NCBI RefSeq assembly: GCF_009451885.1
Contig: NZ_WIAO01000010.1
Location: 62,001-126,000, forward strand
Direction of reading: 5' to 3'
Source: Glycomyces albidus
GTDB lineage: Bacteria > Actinomycetota > Actinomycetes > Mycobacteriales > Micromonosporaceae
DNA length: 64,000 nucleotides
Position 1 is the stretch's first letter. Each line of letters starts with the position of its first letter. Below are positions 9,097-17,383 of the stretch, one piece after another. A program made the position numbers and the translations under genes. A model generated the notes under the pieces. It saw only the letters and a list, made by a program, of their open reading frames with translations, ran no database searches and was not told the DNA's origin.

Positions 9097-9330
9097 AGGT
9101 GATCGGGCGGGGGATCGACCGGTCGGGATCACCCCGCCGGCGGCAGTGCTCCAACGAGGCACAAGACCGGCAAGGCCATGGGAGACGACGAGACTTGCAA
9201 GCACGACAGGATGACTCGGTGCTGCGGCCTGCGCGATAGCGCCCGGCCGGGGCATGAGCGAGTACCAGCCGATGTCGCTGCTGCCTTCACAACTCAACAG
9301 GGGATGCACCAAGAAGCGCCACCGCAGGGG

Positions 9331-9390
9331 TGCGCACTGGATGGAGGCGCGCAGAGTGGATGCGCGCTGGATGGAAGCGAGCAGGGCCGC
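9331..9390. repeat. Two 30-bp direct repeats
   Basis: TGCGCACTGGATGGAGGCGC at 9331 recurs as TGCGCGCTGGATGGAAGCGA at 9361, exactly 30 bp later. It is one of several short repeat families in this stretch. Confidence 0.5.
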
Positions 9391-9604
9391 GCCGGGTCTG
9401 GCACGAGGGGCCAGGGGAAGCGGTGAGTGCCGCGCGAGCGCGCACTCAAACCGCAGCCGGGAAAGCCGTGCGTGCCGGAGCGATTGGGATCGAGCACGAT
9501 CGGATCAGGGCTGCGCGAAGTCAGCGGCGCTCGGAGTGTTCGTGGTTCGCCAGGGTCGCATCGGTGTCGGGCTCGCCGCACGCGAGCGGGAAGACCCAGA
9601 CGAC

Positions 9605-9745
9605 GCGAGCACAGTGGCGGAGTGGGGAATGATGGTGAGTGTGCGGGCCTGCCGTGAGGCGTTGATCGCTGCACGAGAGCGGGCAGGCCCGGCGGTGCGA
9701 GCACAGTGACGGAGTCCGGGGCGAGGGCGCGAGCCTGCCGTGAGT
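9605..9745. repeat. Two imperfect 92-bp direct repeats
   Basis: GCGAGCACAGTGGCGGAGT at 9605 recurs as GCGAGCACAGTGACGGAGT at 9697. Both copies run to a shared CCTGCCGTGAG block after a divergent middle. Confidence 0.5.
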
Positions 9746-9933
9746 ACTGGAAGCGCCCCGGCATGGCGTGAAGCGGTGCCGAGCAGAGCAGCGCCAGGCA
9801 GCCAAGGCCGAGCATGCACTGCCGAGCCCGGTCACTCCAGGCCAGGCCATGCGGGGCCGTGGCGCACCGCGGGGACCGTTCCAGCGACGGACCGAACTCG
9901 ATTCGCAGGCGACGGCGTGCCCGGGCGAAGCGG

Positions 9934-10556
9934 ACCCGGCCACGGCGACGCGCCTTCGATGCGTGCGGCTCGACCCGTCATCGGCGCCTGTCCGGACCTG
10001 GCACGGATCGCGACCCGGCCCCCGGAGCGCGCCCGCAACCGCGCGCTCCCCGGTTCGTCGCTGCCTGATCGAACACCGGCCCGACCAGACCCGGGCGCGA
10101 CCGGGCTCCGGTTCGCAGCGCTTCGATGGGGTTCGACGCCGGACGAAGCGAACCCGGCCACGGCAACACGCCTCCGACACATGCGCCCCGTCATCGGTGC
10201 CGTTGCGGACCTGGCACGGATCGCGACCCGAGCCCCGGAGGGCACCCGCAACCATGCACTCACCCGGTCGTCGCTGCCTGATCGAACACCGGCCCCGCCG
10301 CGACCAGGGCGCGACCGCGATCCGGTTCGCAGGCCATTGATGGGGTTCGACGCTGGGCGGAGCAGACCCGGCCACGGCAACCCGCCTTCGATGCGTGCGG
10401 CTCAACCCGTCATCGGTGCCTCCGGACCTGGCACGGATCGCGACCCGACCCCCGGCGTGCACCCGCAACCACATACGCACCCGGTCGTCGCTGCCTGATC
10501 GAACACCGGCCTCCGACAAGTCGATGGTGTGGCCGGGCGCCGGTTCGCAGGCCATA
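9934..10556. repeat. Three imperfect ~215-bp tandem repeats
   Basis: Units begin at ACCCGGCCACGGC near 9934, 10152 and 10366 (periods 218 and 214). Each carries, in order, CCCGTCATCGG, GGACCTGGCACGGATCGCGA, GTCGCTGCCTGATCGAACAC and GGTTCGCAG. The blocks GGACCTGGCACGGATCGCGA and GTCGCTGCCTGATCGAACAC are unchanged in all three units, while the linkers differ. Unequal, frame-breaking periods make this non-coding. Confidence 0.7.
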
Positions 10557-10589
10557 CTCTGGGCCGCTCACGCGGCAGCTGGTCGACCA

Positions 10590-10838
10590 AGCCGCCTGGC
10601 TACACGGCCACCAGGTCAGGGCCACCGTTCCCGAACCGGCCGGCCAGATCGCAGGCCGCGAAGATCGCAGTGCCCAAGGCGGCAGGCCACCGGCATTCGA
10701 CGCCGACCGCTACCGGGCCGATCCTCGATCGAGCGCACGATCGCCCACCCCGAACAGCACCGCGCCGCCGCGACCCGATATGGCAAACCCGCCGTCGGCT
10801 ACCTCGCCGCCGTCCGCGTCACCATCATCAGCAACTGA
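10590..10838 (+). pseudogene. IS5-family transposase C-terminal remnant
   Basis: One frame reads TVPEPAGQIAGR and GGRPPAFDADRYR. After a frameshift another frame reads SSIERTIAHPEQHRAAATRY then GKPAVGYLAAV and stops at TGA 10836-10838. This matches the C-terminal region of IS5-type transposases (the ER...NR/H and LAAV segment). The N-terminal and catalytic parts are absent. The same PEPA-QIAGR block occurs in the fragment at 8160-8340, so both come from one IS family. Confidence 0.6.
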
Positions 10839-11005
10839 CTCCAAGACATCGCAAACGCTGGTCGCGTTCGAGCATCCCGGGCGACCGGGAGGCGGGGCCC
10901 TCACCGCGGTCGGCGGTGGGGCCCGTGGCGTTCCGGATCATCGGTCGGCGTCCGGTGGGGGCGGAGGTCCGACGCGGACGCTCTGTCACCCCTCCGGTCG
11001 CCCGG

Positions 11006-11947
11006 TCAGGAGCCGACGACGTCGGAGAGCGCGGTGAGCTCGTCGATCTCGTCCGGCGTGAGCTCCAGTTCGGCCGAGGCCAGGAGCGGGGCGAGCTGGT
11101 CGAGTGCGCGGGCGCCGGCGATCGGCGCGGTGACGCCCGGGCGGCTGCGCGCCCATGCGAGGGCGACGGAGGCGGTCGCGACACCGCGGTCCTGCGCGAT
11201 CCGGTCGAGCCGTTCGACGATCGCGAGCCCGGACGGGTTCAGGTGCTTGGCGGCCGCGCCGCCGCGGACGCTCTGCTCGAGGTCGGACTCGGTGCGGTAC
11301 TTGCCGGTGAGGAAGCCGCTGGCCAGCACGTGGTACGGGAAGACGCTGAGGTCCTCGGCGACGGCGATGTCGCGCAGGCCGGCCTCGAAGGAGGCGCGGC
11401 TGACGAGGCTGTACTTGGGCTGCAGCGCGACCGGGCGGGCCGCGCCGGTGGCCTCGGTGATGTCGAGCCATTCGCGCAGGCGCTCGGGGCTGTAGTTGGA
11501 GACGGCGATGTGGCGGACCTTGCCTTCGGTGACGAGGGCGTCGAAGGCGGCGACGGTCTCCTCGAGCGGGGTGTCGGCGTCGTCGAAGTGGGCGTAGTAG
11601 ACGTCGATGGCGTCGGTGCGGAGCCGTTGGAGCGAGGCTTCGGCGGCGGCCTTGACGTTCGCGGCCGAGAGGCCCTTGTACTCGGGGTGCTGGGAGACCT
11701 TGGTGGCGATGAGGAGCCGGTCGCGGTGCTTCGCGAGCCAGGTGCCGATGACGGTCTCGGATTCGCCGCCGGTGTTGCCGGGCGCCCAGGCCGAGTAGGA
11801 GTCGGCGGTGTCGACCAGGGTGCCGCCGGCGTCGGCGAACGCGTCGAGGATCCGGTGGGCCTCGGCTTCCCCGGTGGTCCATCCGAACGTGTTGGTGCCC
11901 AGGATGAGGGGGTAGATCTCGATGCCGGTCCTGCCGAGCTTGGCCAT
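11006..11947 (-). CDS. Aldo/keto reductase
   Basis: A 313-residue (beta/alpha)8 aldo/keto reductase. The expected tetrad is visible: Asp and Tyr in VDTADSYS, Lys in LLIATKVS and His in YYAHFDDAD. The family uses NADPH to reduce aldehydes and ketones in the cytosol. The sequence resembles the actinobacterial group annotated as general or oxidoreductase-type AKRs, so the physiological substrate is unknown. GGAGG lies six bases before ATG. It is transcribed as the second gene after a SDR gene (149 bp apart) and may be read with it. Confidence 0.87.
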   Translation of the reverse strand: MAKLGRTGIEIYPLILGTNTFGWTTGEAEAHRILDAFADAGGTLVDTADSYSAWAPGNTGGESETVIGTWLAKHRDRLLIATKVSQHPEYKGLSAANVKAAAEASLQRLRTDAIDVYYAHFDDADTPLEETVAAFDALVTEGKVRHIAVSNYSPERLREWLDITEATGAARPVALQPKYSLVSRASFEAGLRDIAVAEDLSVFPYHVLASGFLTGKYRTESDLEQSVRGGAAAKHLNPSGLAIVERLDRIAQDRGVATASVALAWARSRPGVTAPIAGARALDQLAPLLASAELELTPDEIDELTALSDVVGS

Positions 11948-12096
11948 GTGGAACCTCCGTGGTCGTTCTCCCGGGGCGCGCGGTGGCGCGCCGCCTGGTC
12001 CGGCGCAGCCGGGCCGATTTCCGAAGCAATCCTTTCACACACCCCGGGAGACCGCACCTGAATGCGGACGGCCGTTCGATCCGCCTGCGGCGGCGG

Positions 12097-12870
12097 CTAG
12101 TTCGGCTGGGCGGTCGGCATGATCGTCAGGCGCTCGAAGTTGACGCGGGCCGGGAGCGCGGCGAGGTAGGCGACCGCTTCGGCGACGTCGGCGGGTTCGA
12201 GGACGTCCATGGTCGCCCGGGCCTCGGTGATCCACGCGCTGGCGTCGGGCTCGGTGACGTGGTCGGCGAGCTCGGTCCGGACGATGCCCGGCTCGATGAC
12301 GGCGACGCGCACGCCCTGCGCGCCGAGTTCGATGCGCAGGTTGCGGGAGTAGTGGGTGACGAACGCCTTGGTGCCGCAGTAGACCTCGAAGGTGGGGAAG
12401 AGGTTCTGGGCGCCGATCGAGGAGGTGTTGACCAGGTCGGCGACGCCGCGTTCGGCCGCGGCCTTGCGCAGTTGCGGGACGAACGCGGCGACGGCGTTGA
12501 GGAAGCCGCCGATGTTCAGGTCGACCTGCCGGCGCCACAGGTCGGCGCGGACGTCCTCGATCTTCGCCGGGAGCATGACGCCGGCGTTGTTGAACAGGAG
12601 GTCGGCGGTGCCGAGCTCGGCTTCGACGCGGGCGGCGGCGGCCGTGACGGCGTCGGCGTCGGTGACGTCGACCGGGAGCGCGAGGGCGGTGCCGCCGCGC
12701 TGCTCGATCCGCTCGACGAGTGCGGCGAGGCGGTCGGCCCGGCGGGCGGTGACGGCGACCTTCGCGCCGCGCTCCGCGAGGAGTTCGGCGGCGGCCTCGC
12801 CGAGGCCGCTGGAGGCCCCGGTGACGACGGCGACGCGTCCGGCGAGCGGCATCTGGTTCACAGTGGACAT
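12097..12870 (-). CDS. Short-chain dehydrogenase/reductase
   Basis: A 257-residue classical SDR. It shows TGASSGLG (nucleotide loop), NNAG, a Ser in NTSSIGAQ and the YxxxK pair in YCGTKAF, followed by VIEPGIVRTEL, so it should be catalytically competent as an NAD(P)-dependent oxidoreductase. I chose the ATG giving MSTVNQMPL because AGGAA precedes it at good spacing; the frame extends 21 codons upstream without support. It is divergent from an XRE/MmyB-type regulator, with a 23-bp palindrome in the 167-bp gap, and is the likely target. This SDR-plus-MmyB pairing is common in actinobacteria. Confidence 0.87.
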   Translation of the reverse strand: MSTVNQMPLAGRVAVVTGASSGLGEAAAELLAERGAKVAVTARRADRLAALVERIEQRGGTALALPVDVTDADAVTAAAARVEAELGTADLLFNNAGVMLPAKIEDVRADLWRRQVDLNIGGFLNAVAAFVPQLRKAAAERGVADLVNTSSIGAQNLFPTFEVYCGTKAFVTHYSRNLRIELGAQGVRVAVIEPGIVRTELADHVTEPDASAWITEARATMDVLEPADVAEAVAYLAALPARVNFERLTIMPTAQPN

Positions 12871-12973
12871 GGTGTTCCTTCGGTGTCGTTGCTGTTCAAG
12901 GCGGTCGATCCGCCCCTTGTTCGAGTACAGCACCGAATCGGGCCCGCGAACGGGCCGAGAAGCCCCCTCTCGC

Positions 12974-12996
12974 GACTGGTACCGGCAGTACCAGTC
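12974..12996. promoter_or_regulatory. Palindromic operator of XRE/MmyB regulator
   Basis: GACTGGTAC (12974-12982) and GTACCAGTC (12988-12996) are perfect complements around CGGCA. The site lies between the SDR gene and the regulator, 42 bp before the regulator's ATG, in a good place to control both. Confidence 0.65.
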
Positions 12997-13037
12997 AGGC
13001 GCCGCCGGAGCCTGCGGGGCCGGGGCAGAATTGGGGC

Positions 13038-13889
13038 ATGGACCAGCGCGCCGAGATCTCCGACTTCCTGCGGAGCCGCCGCGCCCGCGTGAACCCGCGG
13101 GACGCGGGCATCGACGACGACGGCCGGGTGCGGCGGGTGCCGGGCCTGCGCCGCGACGAGGTCGCGCGGCTGGCGAACATGAGCGTCGAGTACTACACGC
13201 GGCTCGAACAGGGCAGGGCCGGGAACCCGTCGCCGGAGGTCCTGGAGGCGCTCGCCACGGCGCTGCGGCTGGACCCGTCCGAGCGGGCCCACCTGGTGGA
13301 CCTCGCGGGCCGCCGGACCCCGCGGCGGCGCGGACCGCTCGCCGCGCAGCGGGTCCGGCCCGGCCTGCTGCTGACGCTCCAGAGCCTGGAATCGGTGCCC
13401 GCGTTCATCATCGGCAGGCGCATGGACGTGCTCGCGTCGAACCGGCTGGCGAAGGCGGTCATCGCCGACTTCGACGCGATGCCGGCGAAGCGCCGGAACA
13501 TGGCGCGGTGGTATCTGCTCGACCCGGAGGCGCGCGAGCGGGTCGTGGACTGGGAGACCGCCGCGCGGGACACGGTGGCGGTGCTGCGCTTCGACGCGGG
13601 ACGGCATCCCGACGACCGGCAGCTCGCCGACCTCGTGGGCGAGCTGACCCTCGGCTGCCCGGAGTTCAGCGGCTGGTGGAACGACCACCAGGTGCTGCGG
13701 CGCACCCACGGCACGAAGACGTACCGGCATCCGGTCGCGGGCGAGATCGAGTTCGCGTACGAGTCGTTCGAGCCGCCGGACGACCCCGACCAGGGGCTGT
13801 GCGTCTACAACGTCCAACCCGATTCGCCGAGCGCCGAGGCGCTCCGGCTCCTCGACGCCTGGACCGCCCCCGCCGCCCCGCGCCACTGA
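13038..13889 (+). CDS. XRE-family regulator with MmyB ligand domain
   Basis: A 283-residue two-domain regulator. Residues 1-80 hold an XRE helix-turn-helix with the diagnostic VPGLRRDEVARLANMSVEYY, TRLEQGRAGNPSPEVLEALA and LRLDPSERAHL. Residues 95-280 form the MmyB-like ligand-binding domain (PAFIIGRRMDVLASNRLAKA, later CPEFSGWWNDHQV). Related proteins bind small hydrophobic molecules and control an adjacent SDR. The divergent SDR and the palindrome at 12974-12996 fit this. CAGAAT at 13026-13031 lies six bases before ATG without a ribosome-binding site, suggesting a leaderless message. Confidence 0.88.
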   Translation: MDQRAEISDFLRSRRARVNPRDAGIDDDGRVRRVPGLRRDEVARLANMSVEYYTRLEQGRAGNPSPEVLEALATALRLDPSERAHLVDLAGRRTPRRRGPLAAQRVRPGLLLTLQSLESVPAFIIGRRMDVLASNRLAKAVIADFDAMPAKRRNMARWYLLDPEARERVVDWETAARDTVAVLRFDAGRHPDDRQLADLVGELTLGCPEFSGWWNDHQVLRRTHGTKTYRHPVAGEIEFAYESFEPPDDPDQGLCVYNVQPDSPSAEALRLLDAWTAPAAPRH

Positions 13890-14125
13890 ACCGATGCCGC
13901 CCAATGGATCGCGAGCGCTCCAGGGGCACACCGCGCTCGGCCCGCCGAACACCCCGAGGACGCCCGCGCCGCTTCGCGAGCGCCCTCGCGGCGGCTCGGC
14001 GCGGTGGTCCCCCGCGGCGGGGCCGCCGGCCGCGGTGCGCCGCTGCGGCCGGGCGAACGCTCGACGCGGGAGTGATGAACCACCACCTGCGCCGGAATTG
14101 CCCGCACTGGTTATGATTCACCGCC

Positions 14126-14671
14126 ATGACGTACATCTTCGATGTCATCACCTGGGGCCGTGACGGGAACACGCTCGACGGGCGGTTGACGAGCCTCATC
14201 GGCAGGGACGCCCGGTTCTACCGGGGCCCGGAGTTCGGGCTCCAGCTGCTCATGGACGCGTGGTTCCAGGGCTTCGGGGCCGTGGACATCGATGCGGGCA
14301 CCGCCAAGGAGTTCGAGGAGTGCTTCGAGCTGTTCCTCGGCAAGCGCGTGTGGATCGACGCCAAGGGCTACGTCCTCGACGAGTACACCAAGGAACCGGT
14401 CGAGCCGAAGGTCAACGCGTACAAGGCGTACGAGGGCCAGCTCGACGGCACCGCGGGCGCCTGGGGCAAGTACACGATCCTCACGACCAAGCCGCGCGGC
14501 GACGAGTTCCTCAAGCGCACCGAGGCGATCATCGCCTCGTTCACCATCGAGCCCGAGGACTACGGCGAGCACGCCGACTTCACCATCGAAGTGACCGACC
14601 CGAGGTACTTGGCGCACATGGGAAAGCACGCGAGCTTCGAGACGGCGTTCACCGGGCGCCTGCCGGGGTAG
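14126..14671 (+). CDS. Uncharacterised 181-residue cytosolic protein
   Basis: I do not recognise a family. The product is soluble, moderately acidic and rich in aromatic residues, with no signal, no membrane segment and no cysteine apart from one in EECFELF. Two segments look structured: LQLLMDAWFQGFGAVDID and GAWGKYTILTTKPRGDEFLK. Codon use matches the neighbours, and TATGAT at 14112-14117 eight bases before ATG, with no ribosome-binding site, marks a likely leaderless promoter, so I regard the gene as real. A methyltransferase gene follows 50 bp later with its own leaderless promoter. Confidence 0.65.
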   Translation: MTYIFDVITWGRDGNTLDGRLTSLIGRDARFYRGPEFGLQLLMDAWFQGFGAVDIDAGTAKEFEECFELFLGKRVWIDAKGYVLDEYTKEPVEPKVNAYKAYEGQLDGTAGAWGKYTILTTKPRGDEFLKRTEAIIASFTIEPEDYGEHADFTIEVTDPRYLAHMGKHASFETAFTGRLPG

Positions 14672-14721
14672 CGCGGCGGGCGGGCGCCGCCCGGGACCGC
14701 ACCCGCCGGTAGCATCCCGGC

Positions 14722-15537
14722 ATGGACTCCTGGGAATGGGACGAGACGCTCTTCGCCGGCACGGCGGTGCACTACGGCACCGGTCGGATGCCGTACCCGC
14801 AGGGCGTCGCCGACGCCGTGCGCGACGCGCTCGGCCTCGACGGCACCGGCCGCCTCCTCGACGTCGGCTGCGGGCCCGGATCGCTGACCGTCCTGCTCGC
14901 GCCCCTGTTCGCCGAGGCCGTCGGCGTCGACGCCGACCCCGGCATGATCGCCGAAGCGAAGCTCAAGGCGCCCGGCATCCACTGGCACTGCATGCGCGCC
15001 GAGCAGCTCCCCGCAGGGCTCGGGACCTTCCGGGTCGCCTCGTTCGCGCAGTCCTTCCACTGGATGGACCAGGACCTCGTCGCCGAGCGGGTCCGCGGGA
15101 TGCTCTGCCCCGAAGGCGCCTGGGTCCACATCGGCGCCACCACCCACCGCGGCGCCGACACCGGCGAGCCCCTGCCGCTCCCGGCCCCGCCGTGGGACGC
15201 GATCGACGCGCTCGTGACCCGCTACCTGGGCCCGGTCCGCCGCGCCGGGCAGGGGCGGTTCCCCCAGTTCACCAAGCGGTTCGAGGAGGACGTCATGCCC
15301 CGCGCGGGCTATACGGGGCCGGAGCGGATCGTCGTCCGGGAGGGGCGCATCGCCGAGCGCGGCGAAGACGAGATCGTCGCGGCCGTGCTCTCGCTCTCCA
15401 GCTCGGCCCCGCACCACTTCGGCGACCGCCTCCCCGCGTTCGAGGCCGACCTCCGGGCCCTCCTGCGCGACGCCGCGCCGGACGGCCGGTTCGCCGAGCG
15501 CGTCCACGACGTCGAAGTCGTCATCTGGCGGCCGTGA
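14722..15537 (+). CDS. Class I SAM-dependent methyltransferase
   Basis: A 271-residue methyltransferase. Motif I is LLDVGCGPGSLT (about residues 44-55), followed by the acidic end of beta-2 in GVDADPGMI, and SFAQSFHWMDQ in the motif II/III region. This last segment resembles the small-molecule (Ubi/Mmr-like) class in which FHW follows motif II. The acceptor is unknown. TAGCAT at 14710-14715 ends six bases before ATG and no ribosome-binding site is seen, so the message is probably leaderless. The last 17 bases overlap the end of the convergent membrane-protein gene. Confidence 0.85.
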   Translation: MDSWEWDETLFAGTAVHYGTGRMPYPQGVADAVRDALGLDGTGRLLDVGCGPGSLTVLLAPLFAEAVGVDADPGMIAEAKLKAPGIHWHCMRAEQLPAGLGTFRVASFAQSFHWMDQDLVAERVRGMLCPEGAWVHIGATTHRGADTGEPLPLPAPPWDAIDALVTRYLGPVRRAGQGRFPQFTKRFEEDVMPRAGYTGPERIVVREGRIAERGEDEIVAAVLSLSSSAPHHFGDRLPAFEADLRALLRDAAPDGRFAERVHDVEVVIWRP

Positions 15538-15994
15538 CGCCCGCCCGGGCCCCGGCTCGCGAGCGCGTCCGCAGGCGCCGCAGCCAGGGTGCGGTCTGCA
15601 CGACGCCCCACGAGACCTCGACGACGAGGAAGCCCCACAGCAGGTCCGGTCCCCCGTGGGCGAGCGCGTTCGCCATCCAGGCGGAGAACAGGACGCGCGC
15701 GGCGGCGTCGAAGAGGCCGTGGACGCGTTCGGGCCGCAGCAGGCGCAGCAGCGACCAGACCACGACGACCGAGCCCATCAGGTTGGCGTAGAGGACCTGC
15801 ATGAGGTCGAGTTCGGGGAAGGCCCCGAGGCCGAGCGCGCCGCTCAGGCCGTTGAGGGCGGCGTGGACGAGCGCGAACGTCCAGGGCGTGGCGAACCCGG
15901 CGGTCACCACCAGGTCGTAGGCGGCGCTGGCGCGCACCACGGTGAGGTATGAGTATCGCTGCGGCGCAATGGTTGCGGTGATCGTTGCCGACAT
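15521..15994 (-). CDS. Small four-helix membrane protein, likely MerR target
   Basis: A 157-residue membrane protein with about four hydrophobic segments (near residues 15-35, 36-52, 63-85 and 110-130) and a basic C-terminus (RRLRTRSRAGARAG). I cannot assign a reaction. Two in-frame ATGs exist; I chose the one giving MSATITATIAP because GGAGG lies five bases before it. It is divergent from a MerR regulator, and its promoter has the stretched 19-bp spacer with a central palindrome typical of MerR activation. So it probably takes part in the response sensed by that regulator. Confidence 0.7.
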   Translation of the reverse strand: MSATITATIAPQRYSYLTVVRASAAYDLVVTAGFATPWTFALVHAALNGLSGALGLGAFPELDLMQVLYANLMGSVVVVWSLLRLLRPERVHGLFDAAARVLFSAWMANALAHGGPDLLWGFLVVEVSWGVVQTAPWLRRLRTRSRAGARAGVTAAR

Positions 15995-16021
15995 GTCGGC
16001 CTCCATTCGTTCGACCGGGCT

Positions 16022-16053
16022 ACCGTAAACGCTGGAGTGCACTCCAATGTCAA
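16022..16053 (-). promoter_or_regulatory. MerR-type promoter with 19-20-bp spacer
   Basis: On the minus strand -35 TTGACA (16048-16053) and -10 TTACGG (16023-16028) or TACGGT (16022-16027) are separated by 19 or 20 bp. The spacer contains the perfect 14-bp palindrome TGGAGTGCACTCCA (16033-16046). Over-long spacers with such a dyad are the signature of MerR-family activation by DNA untwisting. Confidence 0.75.
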
Positions 16054-16071
16054 GTCGAGCGAGGAGGGTCC

Positions 16072-16443
16072 GTGCGGATCGGGGAGCTGTCGGAGCGGAC
16101 GGGGCTGAGCCGGGACGCGATCCGGTTCTACGAGCGGATCGGGCTGGTCGAGTCGCGCCGGTCCCCGAACGGGTACCGGGAGTTCGGGGAGGAGGTCCTG
16201 CCGTGGCTGGACTATGTGCGGACGGCGCAGCGGCTGGGGTTCTCGCTCGCGGAGATCGCCCGGCACGGCGCCGAGCTGCGCGAGGCCCCGGATTCGGCGG
16301 CGGCCCTGTCGGCGCTGTTCGCGGAGCGGATCGCGGCGGTCGACGCGAAGTTGGCGGAGCTGTCGGCGCTCCGCGCGGAGCTCGCCGCGCGGGCCGGCAC
16401 GGGCTGCCCGCTGGAGCCCGACCGGGTCAGCTCTCGACCGTGA
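16072..16443 (+). CDS. MerR-family regulator
   Basis: A 123-residue MerR protein. The N-terminal winged helix is VRIGELSERTGLSRDAIRFY followed by ERIGLV and RSPNGYREF. A coiled-coil dimerisation helix follows (residues 70-110, AERIAAVDAKLAELSALRAE) and then a short tail with Cys in GTGCPLEP. A single cysteine does not fit the classical metal-binding loop; stress-sensing NmlR/AdhR-like members are closer. GTG at 16072 is chosen because GAGGAGGG precedes it; the open frame extends upstream without support. The last 17 bases overlap the convergent oxidoreductase gene. The likely target is the divergent membrane-protein gene. Confidence 0.87.
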   Translation: MRIGELSERTGLSRDAIRFYERIGLVESRRSPNGYREFGEEVLPWLDYVRTAQRLGFSLAEIARHGAELREAPDSAAALSALFAERIAAVDAKLAELSALRAELAARAGTGCPLEPDRVSSRP

Positions 16444-17383
16444 GGACGGTCTTGCCGCGGGACTTGCCGGCCTTGAGGCGGGCGAGGGCGTCGGCGGCCT
16501 CTTCGAGCGGGGCCTCGTAGTCGATGCGGAGCCGGAGCTGTCCCCTCTGGACGGCGTCGGCGAGCGACGCGAGCGTCGCGGGCCGGGCGTTCGCGTAGAG
16601 GTTCGAGCCGCGCAGGCCGCGGGCGGCGAAGCGCTCGCGGTCGACCGCGCCGTTCGCGGAGACGATGGCGCCGTTCGGTTTCAGGAGCGAGGCGATCTCG
16701 TCGATCTGCTCGGGCGTCGACACGAGGTCGATCACGGCGTCGATGCCGTCGGGGTGGGCGGCGCGGACCTGCTCGGCGGTCGGGCCGGCGGTGAAGTCGA
16801 CGATCTCGACGGCGCCCAGTTCGCGGAGCAGGTCGCCCGTGTCCGGGTCGGCCGTGGCGATGACGCGGATGCCCTGGCCGGCGGCGAGCTGCACCGTCGC
16901 CTGGCCGACCCCGCCGGACGCGCCGTTGACGAGCAGGCACTGGCCCGGCCCGGCGCCGGTGCCCTCCACGAAGTCGTGGGCGGCGGCGCCCGCGGTGGGA
17001 AGGGCCGCGGCGGTCGGGAAGTCGAGCTTCTCCGGGATCCGGGCGAGCTTGGCGGCCTTGACGACCGCGTACTCGGCGTAGGATCCGCGGCCGCGCTCGA
17101 CGTCCATGAACTGGCCGAAGACGCGCTCGCCGGGTTCGAAGCGGGGATCGGTGAGCTCGGGTTCGCCGGAGGCGACCACGATGCCGGAGCCGTCGGAGCC
17201 GAGGACGAGCGGGAACTCGTGGTGCACCGAATCGCGCATCGCGCCCTCGATGACCTTCCAGTCGAAGGGGTTGACGCCCGCGGCCGCGATCTTGACCAGG
17301 ACCTCGCCCGGTCCGGGCTCGGGGACGGGGAGGTCGGCGAGGCTGGGCTCGGTGTGGAAATCGGTGATGACGACAGCGCGCAT
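16427..17383 (-). CDS. NADPH-dependent zinc-independent alcohol dehydrogenase-like oxidoreductase
   Basis: A 318-residue medium-chain dehydrogenase of the quinone oxidoreductase branch. The GroES-like half begins MRAVVITDFHTEP and contains GVNPFDWKV and LGSDGSGIV; catalytic-zinc ligands are absent, as is normal for the QOR branch. The Rossmann half has LVNGASGGVGQATVQLA (residues about 149-165). Such enzymes reduce quinones or enones with NADPH. I chose the ATG at 17383, preceded by GAAGGGG; the open frame runs far upstream. It is convergent with the MerR gene and overlaps it by 17 bp. Confidence 0.87.
   Translation of the reverse strand: MRAVVITDFHTEPSLADLPVPEPGPGEVLVKIAAAGVNPFDWKVIEGAMRDSVHHEFPLVLGSDGSGIVVASGEPELTDPRFEPGERVFGQFMDVERGRGSYAEYAVVKAAKLARIPEKLDFPTAAALPTAGAAAHDFVEGTGAGPGQCLLVNGASGGVGQATVQLAAGQGIRVIATADPDTGDLLRELGAVEIVDFTAGPTAEQVRAAHPDGIDAVIDLVSTPEQIDEIASLLKPNGAIVSANGAVDRERFAARGLRGSNLYANARPATLASLADAVQRGQLRLRIDYEAPLEEAADALARLKAGKSRGKTVLTVES

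Larger units (their letters stand above)
8341..11005. other. 2.7-kb gene-free repeat-rich stretch
   Basis: I find no credible gene here. Open frames occur on both strands, but none matches a protein family, they lack consistent third-position GC bias, and repeat periods (about 74, 92, 214 and 218 bp) are mostly not multiples of three. The stretch lies between two IS5-type remnants and contains the repeats and the hairpin listed separately. Decayed mobile DNA or an expanded non-coding island are both possible. Confidence 0.6.

Noticed and set aside
9521-10555. A 344-codon minus-strand frame through the tandem repeats
   Set aside because: It contains repeated peptides, but the repeat periods are not multiples of three, so the frame differs between units. 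It is an Arg/Gly-rich artefact of repeated GC-rich DNA.
8485-10556. CRISPR array
   Set aside because: The repeats are long, imperfect and lack uniform short direct repeats with unique spacers; no cas genes are present.
8160-10838. Intact composite transposon
   Set aside because: Both IS fragments are truncated and lack the DDE core, they lie in the same orientation, and no terminal inverted repeats or target-site duplication were found.
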